A DNA stretch of 13,546 nucleotides, taken from positions 1-13,546 of the forward strand of contig CACZYN010000092.1 of assembly GCA_902785445.1 (NCBI GenBank). Direction: 5' to 3'. Both the position numbers and the translations under genes were made by a program. The notes under the pieces were generated by a model. That model worked only from the letters and a program-made list of their open reading frames with translations, made no database searches and had not been told where the DNA came from. This document shows positions 1-6,212 of this stretch, one piece after another (position 1 is the stretch's first letter; each line of letters opens with the position of its first letter). Source of the stretch: an uncultured Anaerovibrio sp. GTDB taxonomy: Bacteria; Bacillota; Negativicutes; Selenomonadales; Selenomonadaceae.

Positions 1-51
1 GGAGCAAAGCTCCGTCGGTGTCTTTTAGAGGCTGACGGATGGGGTCCCCCA
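1..51. repeat. Intergenic inverted-repeat cluster at window edge
   Basis: This is the non-coding DNA between the last stop codon and the window edge. It holds a GGAGC-AAA-GCTCC hairpin at 1-13. It also holds an 11-bp imperfect inverted repeat (arms 12-22 and 28-38, loop TTTTA) and a near-palindromic TGGGGTCCCCCA at 40-51. The 12-38 hairpin pairs better as plus-strand RNA, where mismatches become G-U pairs, than as minus-strand RNA. No T tract is visible before the window ends. It could be a dispersed intergenic repeat or part of a terminator that continues outside the window. Confidence 0.4.
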
Positions 52-474
52 CTACAGCGTCTTTACTATAGTCAGGATATTTTGCCCATCTTCATGCTGA
101 TAGGTAATATCATCCACATTTTTCTTAACCAAAAATATCCCCAGTCCGCCAATTGGCCGTTCATCAATTCCTTTATTTACATCGGGTTCCGGCTGCTCTA
201 ATGGATTGTAAGGAGTTCCCTTATCCATAAACCTCAGCCTGATTTTGGCGGCATCATCCTCCAGTTTACCTTCAATAATCACATTACCAGCCTCATCCCC
301 ATAAGCATAATTGGCGATATTGGAAAATATTTCTTCCACCACCAGCTCCAATTGCATTTGTACCTTAGGGGAACATTCCAGTTCTTGCAAGAAGGTCTCC
401 ACAAAGTCATTTACCTTGCTTAAATTATTTAATTTGGCTTCAACAGTAATTCGTTTACTATCCTGATTGTTCAT
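52..474 (-). CDS. RsbW-like ATP-binding protein (HATPase_c_2)
   Basis: The product is a 140-residue stand-alone GHKL ATPase of the anti-sigma factor/serine kinase type. The N box lies around residues 44-57 (LVVEEIFSNIANYAYG, with the Glu pair and Asn52). The G1 box is at DKGTPYNPL (84-92) and the G2 box at RPIGGLGIFLVKK (106-118). There is no transmembrane or sensor domain. The family usually phosphorylates a STAS-domain antagonist or sequesters a sigma factor. Its partner (STAS protein or PP2C phosphatase) would have to lie left of the window, because none is visible here. The start has a good GGAGG six bases upstream. The gene follows the PatB-like gene by 37 bases, without a terminator between them. 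Whether it is a true anti-sigma factor or another switch kinase cannot be decided from the sequence. Confidence 0.85.
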   Translation of the reverse strand: MNNQDSKRITVEAKLNNLSKVNDFVETFLQELECSPKVQMQLELVVEEIFSNIANYAYGDEAGNVIIEGKLEDDAAKIRLRFMDKGTPYNPLEQPEPDVNKGIDERPIGGLGIFLVKKNVDDITYQHEDGQNILTIVKTL

Positions 475-511
475 AGACTACCTCCGCTGAACATCCTGTA
501 ATGAAGCTTTA

Positions 512-1678
512 CTACTTTTTTAAATAGTCCTTAACACTTTTTTCCAAGCGACTTAATCCATCCTTCAGCACCGACCTTGGACAGGCAATATTTATGCGCA
601 AAAACTGTTTGCCAACCTGACCATATTCAGCTCCCTCCGACAAAAACAATCCACTGTTCTGCCGTATATATTCCGCCAGTTCAACGGAATTATCACAAAA
701 CCGGGAACAATCCAGCCATAAAAGATATGTTGCCTCCGATGGTACCAGATATATCTCAGGAATATTCTGTTCAATATATTCCTGACAAAGCTTTTTATTT
801 TCGTATATATAGTCCCGTAGCTGATCCAGCCATTCTTCACCTTTATTAAAAGCCGCTACGGTAGCTTCCATGGCGATTATATTCGGCTCTGCCACTTCGT
901 CAGTATTCAGCTGCCGCCACATTTTGTGCCGCAGAAATTTATTGGGCACCATTACCGCTGCAGAATTAACCCCAGCTATATTAAAGGTCTTGGTAGGAGC
1001 GATACAGGTAACGCTAATATCCCGACATACCTCTGACACTGAGGCAAAGGGCACATATTCCTTACCTGGATCCGTTAAATCACAGTGTATTTCATCGGCA
1101 ATTACTGTCACATTATATTTCTGGCACAACTCCCCCACCTTAAACAGCTCATAGCTGGACCACAAATGCCCGGAAGGATTTTGGGGATTACACAGCACCA
1201 TCAGACTCACCTGAGGGTCAGATAAATCCTGCTCCAGCTGCTCAAAATCCATGGAATAATCCTTGCCATCATACCTTAAAGGGCTCTCCACCACCACCCG
1301 TCCATTGTTCACAATAGAATTAAAGAAATTATTATATACCGGTGTCTGAATAAGCACCTTCTCCGCAGGGGTGGTAAGCTTACGTACTGCTGAAGAAATT
1401 GCCGGTAAAACCCCGGTGGTGAATATCAGCCAATCAGGCTCCATGGTAAAATTATGCCGCCTTTGCCACCAGCTGACATAGGCTTCATTCCAGCCGGCAG
1501 GAATAATGGAATAGCCCAGCGCACCCACCTGCAATTTACTTTGAATTGCCTCCAAAATGGGCTTGGCTACCGGAAAATCCATATCTGCCACCCACATGGG
1601 CAGCTCATTTTCCGCCACATCCCATTTTAAGGAATTGGTGTTGCGCCGGTTTATCACCGTGTCAAAATCATATTTCAC
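512..1678 (-). CDS. patB: PatB/MalY-family PLP-dependent C-S lyase
   Basis: The product is a fold-type I PLP enzyme of the MalY/PatB group, which cleaves cystathionine or other cysteine S-conjugates to pyruvate, ammonia and a thiol. The sequence shows the family N-terminus KYDFDTVINRR, the substrate/PLP loop NPQNPSG (Asn about 167), ADEIHCDL (Asp about 195), the Schiff-base lysine in APTKTFNIAG (Lys about 230) and the C-terminal carboxylate-binding Arg in FLRINIACP. I place the start at GTG 1678. It overlaps the MATE stop as GTGA, has GGGGGAG upstream, and begins exactly at the conserved N-terminus, giving 388 residues. An in-frame ATG at 1702 would add eight non-conserved residues. The overlap implies translational coupling to the exporter. 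Beta-lyase versus aminotransferase specificity, and MalY-like regulatory side functions, cannot be resolved. Confidence 0.9.
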   Translation of the reverse strand: MKYDFDTVINRRNTNSLKWDVAENELPMWVADMDFPVAKPILEAIQSKLQVGALGYSIIPAGWNEAYVSWWQRRHNFTMEPDWLIFTTGVLPAISSAVRKLTTPAEKVLIQTPVYNNFFNSIVNNGRVVVESPLRYDGKDYSMDFEQLEQDLSDPQVSLMVLCNPQNPSGHLWSSYELFKVGELCQKYNVTVIADEIHCDLTDPGKEYVPFASVSEVCRDISVTCIAPTKTFNIAGVNSAAVMVPNKFLRHKMWRQLNTDEVAEPNIIAMEATVAAFNKGEEWLDQLRDYIYENKKLCQEYIEQNIPEIYLVPSEATYLLWLDCSRFCDNSVELAEYIRQNSGLFLSEGAEYGQVGKQFLRINIACPRSVLKDGLSRLEKSVKDYLKK

Positions 1679-3078
1679 TCCATGCTCCCCCTGTTGTTCC
1701 ATTTTTGCTTGTATAACCGCAGTGCAAACAATAATGCCCGTACATACAATTCAATACACATGGCCCACCAAATACCGTGAATTCCATTCTGACTTACCAA
1801 AAAATAGGCCAATGGTATGCGAATCCCCCACACACTGGCTAAATTAATCAGGCTGGGGTAGAAGGTATCCCTAGCCCCCCGCAGGGCACCAGCCCCAACT
1901 ATTGGAATGGCAAAAAAACCTTCTGCATATAAGGCTATACGAAGAATTTCCGTACCCATTTCCTGGACTTCTGCCACCGGAGTCAAAAAAGCAAATACAT
2001 ATGGGGCCACTATATACATCAATAAGGCCAACAAACCCATGGTCACCATGCCCACTGCCACGGAAAACTTGGCAAAGCCCCGGGCAAAATCCGGCTTACG
2101 GGCACCGATACTCTGCCCCACCAAGGTCACTGCCGCAATGGCAATGCCCATTCCTGGCATATAGCACAGAGACTCTGCCGTAATAGCAAAGGAGTTGGCC
2201 GCAATAGCCACCGTGCCCAAAGGAGCTACCATAAGCATCATGGCCACATGGGAACCACTCAATATACACTGCTCCGCCGCGATAGGCGTACTAATTTTAA
2301 AGGCATCCACCATACACTTTTGGGTAACGTGCCAGGCCATTCCCGCCTTTTGGCGAAGATAATTGGCCCGCATAAAAGATAAATACAATAAAATGCCAGC
2401 TGTAACTGCCTCAGCTGTAATAGTACCAATGGCCGCTCCCATTACGCCATAACCAGCCCCCGGCAACCAAAACTGCAAGCCAGCCACCGAGATATATCGG
2501 GTAGGAAATATAAAGTAGAAATTAAACAGTATGTCCAAAACGCACATAATACTGTTAAAAAAGCTGACAGATTTCATACTGCCGCTAGATTGGAGCATGG
2601 AAGTAGCCAATATTCTCAGCATTATTATCGGCAAGCCTATCATGAATACCAGAAAATACTCATAGGCTCCCTGATATATTTCCGGGGTGGCACCTAAAAA
2701 CAATGGTAAATCCGGGCTAAACCATATACCGATTCCACTTAAAACCAAGGAAAAGCCCACTACAAAAATCAAGCCCTGGCGAAAGGTATCCCGGGATTTT
2801 TGAAGATTTTTGGCACCGATAAACTGGGCCACCTGCACGGAAAAGCCCTGAACTGTGGCACTGCACAGGCCATAGGTCAGCCACAGCAACGGGCCCACCA
2901 GACCGATGGAGGCCGAGGCTGCTGCCCCCAGGCTGCCCACCATGGCTGCATCAATGTATTCCATGATTATGTAAGTCACATGGGCCAATATGGCCGGAAT
3001 ACTCAAAGCCCAGACGCATTTCAGCATCTGCCGCCATTCCAGATGCATTTCATTTTGAATTAAGCTGACTATATTCAT
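1675..3078 (-). CDS. MATE family efflux transporter
   Basis: The product is a 467-residue polytopic membrane protein with about 12 predicted hydrophobic helices in two similar halves. The N-terminal part carries the MATE pattern: LSIPAILAHVTYIIMEYIDAAMVG, then GLVGPLLWLTYGLCSATVQGFSVQVAQFIGAKN. The second half repeats it, with VTLVGQSIGARK near residue 320. MATE proteins export cationic drugs, toxins or metabolites using Na+ or H+ gradients across the cytoplasmic membrane. AGG lies about eight bases before the ATG. The gene begins 13 bases after the broken DUF3737 gene and overlaps the C-S lyase gene by four bases, so the two are probably co-translated. The substrate is unknown. The context (thiol redox genes upstream, C-S lyase downstream) allows a sulfur or thiol metabolite, but that is inference. 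Confidence 0.9.
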   Translation of the reverse strand: MNIVSLIQNEMHLEWRQMLKCVWALSIPAILAHVTYIIMEYIDAAMVGSLGAAASASIGLVGPLLWLTYGLCSATVQGFSVQVAQFIGAKNLQKSRDTFRQGLIFVVGFSLVLSGIGIWFSPDLPLFLGATPEIYQGAYEYFLVFMIGLPIIMLRILATSMLQSSGSMKSVSFFNSIMCVLDILFNFYFIFPTRYISVAGLQFWLPGAGYGVMGAAIGTITAEAVTAGILLYLSFMRANYLRQKAGMAWHVTQKCMVDAFKISTPIAAEQCILSGSHVAMMLMVAPLGTVAIAANSFAITAESLCYMPGMGIAIAAVTLVGQSIGARKPDFARGFAKFSVAVGMVTMGLLALLMYIVAPYVFAFLTPVAEVQEMGTEILRIALYAEGFFAIPIVGAGALRGARDTFYPSLINLASVWGIRIPLAYFLVSQNGIHGIWWAMCIELYVRALLFALRLYKQKWNNRGSME

Positions 3079-3091
3079 AAAATACCTGCAC

Positions 3092-3923
3092 TTAATCCGT
3101 TAAAATTATTTCCGTGGCCTTCTCATCAATATTATTATCATCAAATATTATTTCTTCCACACCGGCCGCTTTAATCCTGCCTGAAATTGGATTTTTTATG
3201 CTAATAATTCTTGTAGTTACCTCTGCATCCACTTCAGACACGTATTCAAAGGCCAAATCTGTATTGAGTAGACGACAGTTTTTCAAGGTAACGTTCTTCA
3301 TATAGCATACTTTCAATGGTACAGTTTTCCAAGGTGATATTTTCCGAATTCCAACCGATGTATTCACCACAAATATAGGAATTTTTCACTGTAACATTTT
3401 TACAGTTCCAAAAGGCATCCTTGGAAATCATTTTAGCATTGCTTATCTCCACATTCTCACAGCCATCAAAAGAATAATTGCCTGCCAGATGGAAGTTGTC
3501 TATTTGTATATCTCTGCTGTTCATGGCGAAATAATTTCCTTTGGCAGATACCCGCTTCATAGTAATGTTGCTGCAATGCCAAAGAGTCTCATCCGCATTA
3601 GGAAAATCAACATTTTGCAGTTTTATACCGTTACAACGCCGAAATCCCTTAGGGGCCTCAAACAGCACATCATCAAAGGATACATTATCTGTGTACCATA
3701 TACCGGCCCGGCCCATTTCGAAAACGGCACTGTTCTTTACCGTGATATCCTTGCAGTACCACAGGGGATATTTCCACTGGAAACTGGAATTTTCAATGGA
3801 AATGTTTTGACTTTCCTTTAAAGGTGATTCTCCATCGGCAAAGATACAATTCTTTATCTCCAGGTCCTTACTCATGAATAAAGCCCGCTCACCAGTAAGT
3901 CGTTCTTCGTTAATCTGTTGCAT
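3092..3923 (-). pseudogene. DUF3737 pectate-lyase-fold-like protein, frameshifted
   Basis: Two reading frames together give one complete DUF3737-type protein. The first runs from ATG 3923, preceded by AGAGGAAAG, through ERALFMSKDLEIKNC, WKYPLWYCKDITVKN and SKDAFWNC to NITLENCTIES near 3309. The second resumes as CYMKNVTLKNCRLLN at 3307 and runs to TAA at 3092. The protein is built of repeated N-I-T/S-[LI]-x-N rungs, typical of a right-handed beta-helix. At 3308 a single base sits between the Ser and Cys codons, where the family (as I recall it) has a short linker of about four residues. A small deletion of length 2 modulo 3 would explain the shift. In the first frame, translation reads on into unrelated codons and stops at 3246. 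The molecular function of the family is not known to me. The start overlaps the upstream small secreted gene by 14 bases. Confidence 0.8.
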
Positions 3924-4089
3924 AAATCTTTCCTCTTTTCCAGGTACAGCTACCGCCTTGGCATTCATCGCTTTGGCTATAGGTACTCTCCGTACTATCA
4001 TTGTCAGACTGGTCAGTATCTGCCGCCAACACAGGCAAGGTCAGCAGCATAAGACCTAGTGCTGTCAGCAGTAAAATTTTCTTTAACAT
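3910..4089 (-). CDS. Small secreted two-cysteine protein (59 aa)
   Basis: Translating the DNA from ATG 4089 gives 59 residues. Residues 1-22 form a textbook signal peptide: MLKK, a Leu-rich core (ILLLTALGLMLLTLPVLA), and a likely signal peptidase I site after VLA. The mature part is about 37 residues, acidic and Ser/Thr/Asp-rich (DTDQSDNDSTEST). It then carries a two-cysteine stretch, DECQGGSCTW (Cys43 and Cys48), and a basic end, KRGKIYATD. The start codon overlaps the polyferredoxin stop by seven bases and has GAGAGGTG upstream. The stop overlaps the DUF3737 start by 14 bases. This fits a tightly coupled operon and argues for a real gene over the alternative frame that starts at 4001. No family is recognised. 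Export next to a thiol-redox cluster suggests the cysteines may be a substrate or partner of the TlpA-like protein, which is inference. Confidence 0.7.
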   Translation of the reverse strand: MLKKILLLTALGLMLLTLPVLAADTDQSDNDSTESTYSQSDECQGGSCTWKRGKIYATD

Positions 4090-4937
4090 CCACTACACCT
4101 CTCTTTATTTTCCCTCCCCAAGTACAAAGCTTGATGGGGACAGACTTCCACGCATTTTCCACACATAATACATTCAGCTGAGGCTGACTGACTGGCAGGA
4201 TCTATATCCATAGGACATGTTTCTTGGCATATACCACAGGCTGTGCAACGATTTTCTGCGATTCGCAAGCGATATAGGCTTACCGGATTAAGCAAGCCGT
4301 AAATTGCCCCAAGAGGACAGAGGGTTTTGCAAAAAAAGCGAAAAACCATCATACAGCCTATAACCACTCCAAGGAGTACAGCAAACTTCCAGGCAAACAG
4401 CATACCAACAACCTGACGGAATTCCGGATGGGTCAGCAATAAAGGTATCGCCCCTTCCAAGGTCCCTGCCGGGCAAATGTACTGGCAAAAGGCCGGCAAT
4501 CCCGTGCTGCCAAAACTGGCTCCCAATAAGGGCACCAGCAACACAAACACCACCAGTACAATGTATTTACCATATATCAATGGTGGAAACAATTTCTTCT
4601 TGGGTACAGGAATTTTATGCAGCATTTCCTGCAGAAAGCCAAAGGGACATAGAAAGCCGCAGACAAACCGTCCCATCAGCACTCCCAACAGCAATAAAAA
4701 TCCGCTGACGTAAAAGCTAAAGCCAAAACCTGACGTTGCTCCCACGGTCTGCAGGGCACCAATAGGACAAGAAAGAGTTGCCGCCGGACAGGAATAGCAG
4801 TTTAAGCCAGGAGCACACAGATTTTTCCCTGGTCCCTTATAAATTTTCCCAGTGAACAGATTGGTCATTTCCCAGTTGGTGAGACAAACCGTCATGATCT
4901 GCACGAATCTGCGGCGCAGTTCGAAGCCAATGCGCAT
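4083..4937 (-). CDS. NapH/CcoG-like 4Fe-4S membrane polyferredoxin
   Basis: The product is a 284-residue integral membrane protein with about five hydrophobic segments and Cys-Pro motifs typical of the Fer4_5/NapH group: CGFLCPFG (93-100), CQYICPAG (151-158) and CKTLCPLG (203-210). The N-terminal region has four further cysteines (41, 47, 50, 57). Two ferredoxin motifs follow: CTACGICQETCP (231-242) and CIMCGKCVEVCP (256-267). Proteins of this type pass electrons between cytoplasmic donors and membrane or external acceptors. The C-terminus is unusual, ending in CSGC directly before the stop (Cys281 and Cys284). The start follows the CD1871A gene by four bases with GGGGTGAGG upstream, and the last codons overlap the next small gene. 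With TlpA and CD1871A it probably forms a reductive thiol relay. The exact donor and acceptor are unknown. Confidence 0.88.
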   Translation of the reverse strand: MRIGFELRRRFVQIMTVCLTNWEMTNLFTGKIYKGPGKNLCAPGLNCYSCPAATLSCPIGALQTVGATSGFGFSFYVSGFLLLLGVLMGRFVCGFLCPFGFLQEMLHKIPVPKKKLFPPLIYGKYIVLVVFVLLVPLLGASFGSTGLPAFCQYICPAGTLEGAIPLLLTHPEFRQVVGMLFAWKFAVLLGVVIGCMMVFRFFCKTLCPLGAIYGLLNPVSLYRLRIAENRCTACGICQETCPMDIDPASQSASAECIMCGKCVEVCPHQALYLGRENKERCSGC

Positions 4938-4941
4938 AACC

Positions 4942-5082
4942 TCACCCCAATCCTATACATTCCATGCAGATACGAATGGCCTTCTGGAAAATGAGCACAG
5001 CTTCACCTCGCCATACACCTAAAAATATACAGTTCAAAGCTGCCAGTAAAAGCAGCAGCCGAATTTTTCCAATCCTTGTCAC
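4942..5082 (-). CDS. CD1871A family CXXC motif membrane peptide (46 aa)
   Basis: A GTG at 5082 overlaps the TlpA stop (GTGA) and opens a 46-residue frame that ends at TGA 4942, four bases before the polyferredoxin start. The peptide has a basic N-terminus (MTRIGKIR), one membrane segment (about 8-24) and the C-terminal signature GEAVLIFQKAIRICMECIGLG split as GEAVLIFQKA and ICMECIGLG, with CXXC at 39-42. This matches what I recall of the CD1871A family of very short CXXC proteins found in Firmicutes beside TlpA-like and 4Fe-4S genes. Its small size and non-ATG start make it easy to miss. The stop-start overlap on one side and four-base gap on the other are strong support for translation. A role as a membrane thiol shuttle between the polyferredoxin and TlpA is plausible but not shown. 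Confidence 0.85.
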   Translation of the reverse strand: MTRIGKIRLLLLLAALNCIFLGVWRGEAVLIFQKAIRICMECIGLG

Positions 5083-5627
5083 TTTAGATACCTCTTCAAA
5101 AGTGCCTTATATTTGTCCACATCGGCTCCTACCACCGTCTCACCGATTATTTTACCCTCTGAATTCACAAAGATTGTGGTAGGAACTGCCTCAACCCGTT
5201 CCAGATAAGTCATGATTTCCTCATCGGGGATAATATTTACAAATTTCACATTGGCCTCTGCTGTAATTTTTTTGGCCTTATTAATGGTTTTTTTATCATT
5301 CTTGTCACCAATATCACAGACAATACCTATGATCTGCGCATCAGCCGGCATTTCCCTGGCCCAATTACCCAGCTCAGGCATCTCACCAATACATGGTGGG
5401 CAGAATGTACCCCATATATTGATTACAGTAACCTTTTTTCCCTTAAAGATTTCCTGTGTAACAGTGTTACCCTCTATATCAACAGTTGTAAAGGCAGGAA
5501 ACTTATTCAGGTCAACCACATCATTCTGTGACTTTGTGGAAGAATTTTCCGCAAAGCAGCCCACAGACAAAAGCAACAGTGCTGCCACTAGCATTGTCAT
5601 ACCGGTCATTTTTACGAATTTTTGCAT
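5079..5627 (-). CDS. TlpA-like thiol-disulfide lipoprotein
   Basis: The product is a 182-residue thioredoxin-fold protein of the redoxin/TlpA/ResA type. The N-terminus is a lipoprotein signal: basic start, hydrophobic core, lipobox LSVGC with the lipidated Cys24. The catalytic motif is WGTFCPPC (72-79) and the cis-proline is in VEAVPTTIFV (Pro149). These place it outside the cytoplasmic membrane, reducing or exchanging disulfides on exported proteins or peroxide-type substrates. A perfect AGGAGG lies eight bases before the ATG. It heads the four-gene chain tlpA, CD1871A, polyferredoxin, small secreted protein, all overlapping or nearly so, which suggests that it receives electrons from the membrane partners. 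It follows the HPT fragment by 47 bases with no terminator visible. The natural substrate is unknown. Confidence 0.9.
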   Translation of the reverse strand: MQKFVKMTGMTMLVAALLLLSVGCFAENSSTKSQNDVVDLNKFPAFTTVDIEGNTVTQEIFKGKKVTVINIWGTFCPPCIGEMPELGNWAREMPADAQIIGIVCDIGDKNDKKTINKAKKITAEANVKFVNIIPDEEIMTYLERVEAVPTTIFVNSEGKIIGETVVGADVDKYKALLKRYLK

Positions 5628-5674
5628 TTTTAAAACCTCCTAGCTCAACATACATCCAAAACATTTTAACATTT

Positions 5675-6169
5675 TTAATTCAATATATTAGCGATATCAT
5701 CATATTTTTCCTGCTCCACAGCGGACTTTAGCTGTTCCCACCGGTTCTGCTCCTTATCCGGAATGGAGTATTCCTCCATCTCAGCAAAAATCGCCTCCAG
5801 AGTGTCCACATCATTTTCCTCCGCTGCCGAACAGATTTCCTCATAGACACTCTCCAGTAAATCCAGGTCGGCCTCTGGCTTTTCTTCCTCCGTTTCAACA
5901 AATACTTCTGCCAGAGGATTTTTAAAGCTGCGGTATTCGGCCAAAAATGCTTCATGGTGCTCGTGAATATAAGCTAGATTGCCAGCTTTCCCCGCGTTTT
6001 CCAGCATTTGTGCTTCTTCACCGAACCCCATCGCCCCAATAAGACGGGCTGAACTCTTCAGAGCATGGACTTTAATAGTATAATTCTGCCAATCATCCTT
6101 CCCGAAATATTCTTCAATTTCATCGGCCTTTTCATCAATAGATTCATAAAAAATTTGCAGCAATGGCAA
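5675..6169 (-). CDS. HPT phosphotransfer domain, detached tail of the hybrid kinase
   Basis: This open frame of up to 164 residues (TTG at 6169) holds a histidine phosphotransfer domain. The phospho-accepting His is in VHALKSSARLIGA (His35), within FYESIDEKADEIEEYFG...NYTIKVHALKSSA. An acidic helical tail of about 80 residues follows. The domain begins too late: the normal N-terminal helix, WIDLKCGIDNSGSRDAYLP, is present in the DNA just upstream (about 6174-6230) in the same frame but has no good start codon. It is therefore best read as the C-terminal part of the kinase gene, cut off by the 10-bp duplication at 6215-6234. Separate translation from TTG, with AAGGG about nine bases upstream, is possible but weak. 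If translated it could still accept phosphate in trans from the receiver domain. Confidence 0.75.
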   Translation of the reverse strand: MPLLQIFYESIDEKADEIEEYFGKDDWQNYTIKVHALKSSARLIGAMGFGEEAQMLENAGKAGNLAYIHEHHEAFLAEYRSFKNPLAEVFVETEEEKPEADLDLLESVYEEICSAAEENDVDTLEAIFAEMEEYSIPDKEQNRWEQLKSAVEQEKYDDIANILN

Positions 6170-6212
6170 ATAGGCATCCCTTGAACCGCTGTTATCGATT
6201 CCGCATTTAAGA

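Noticed and set aside
3924..4001. N-terminal extension of DUF3737 from ATG 4001
   Set aside because: The conserved protein begins at the internal ATG 3923 with a strong AGAGGA site, and the extension overlaps the signal-peptide gene in another frame.
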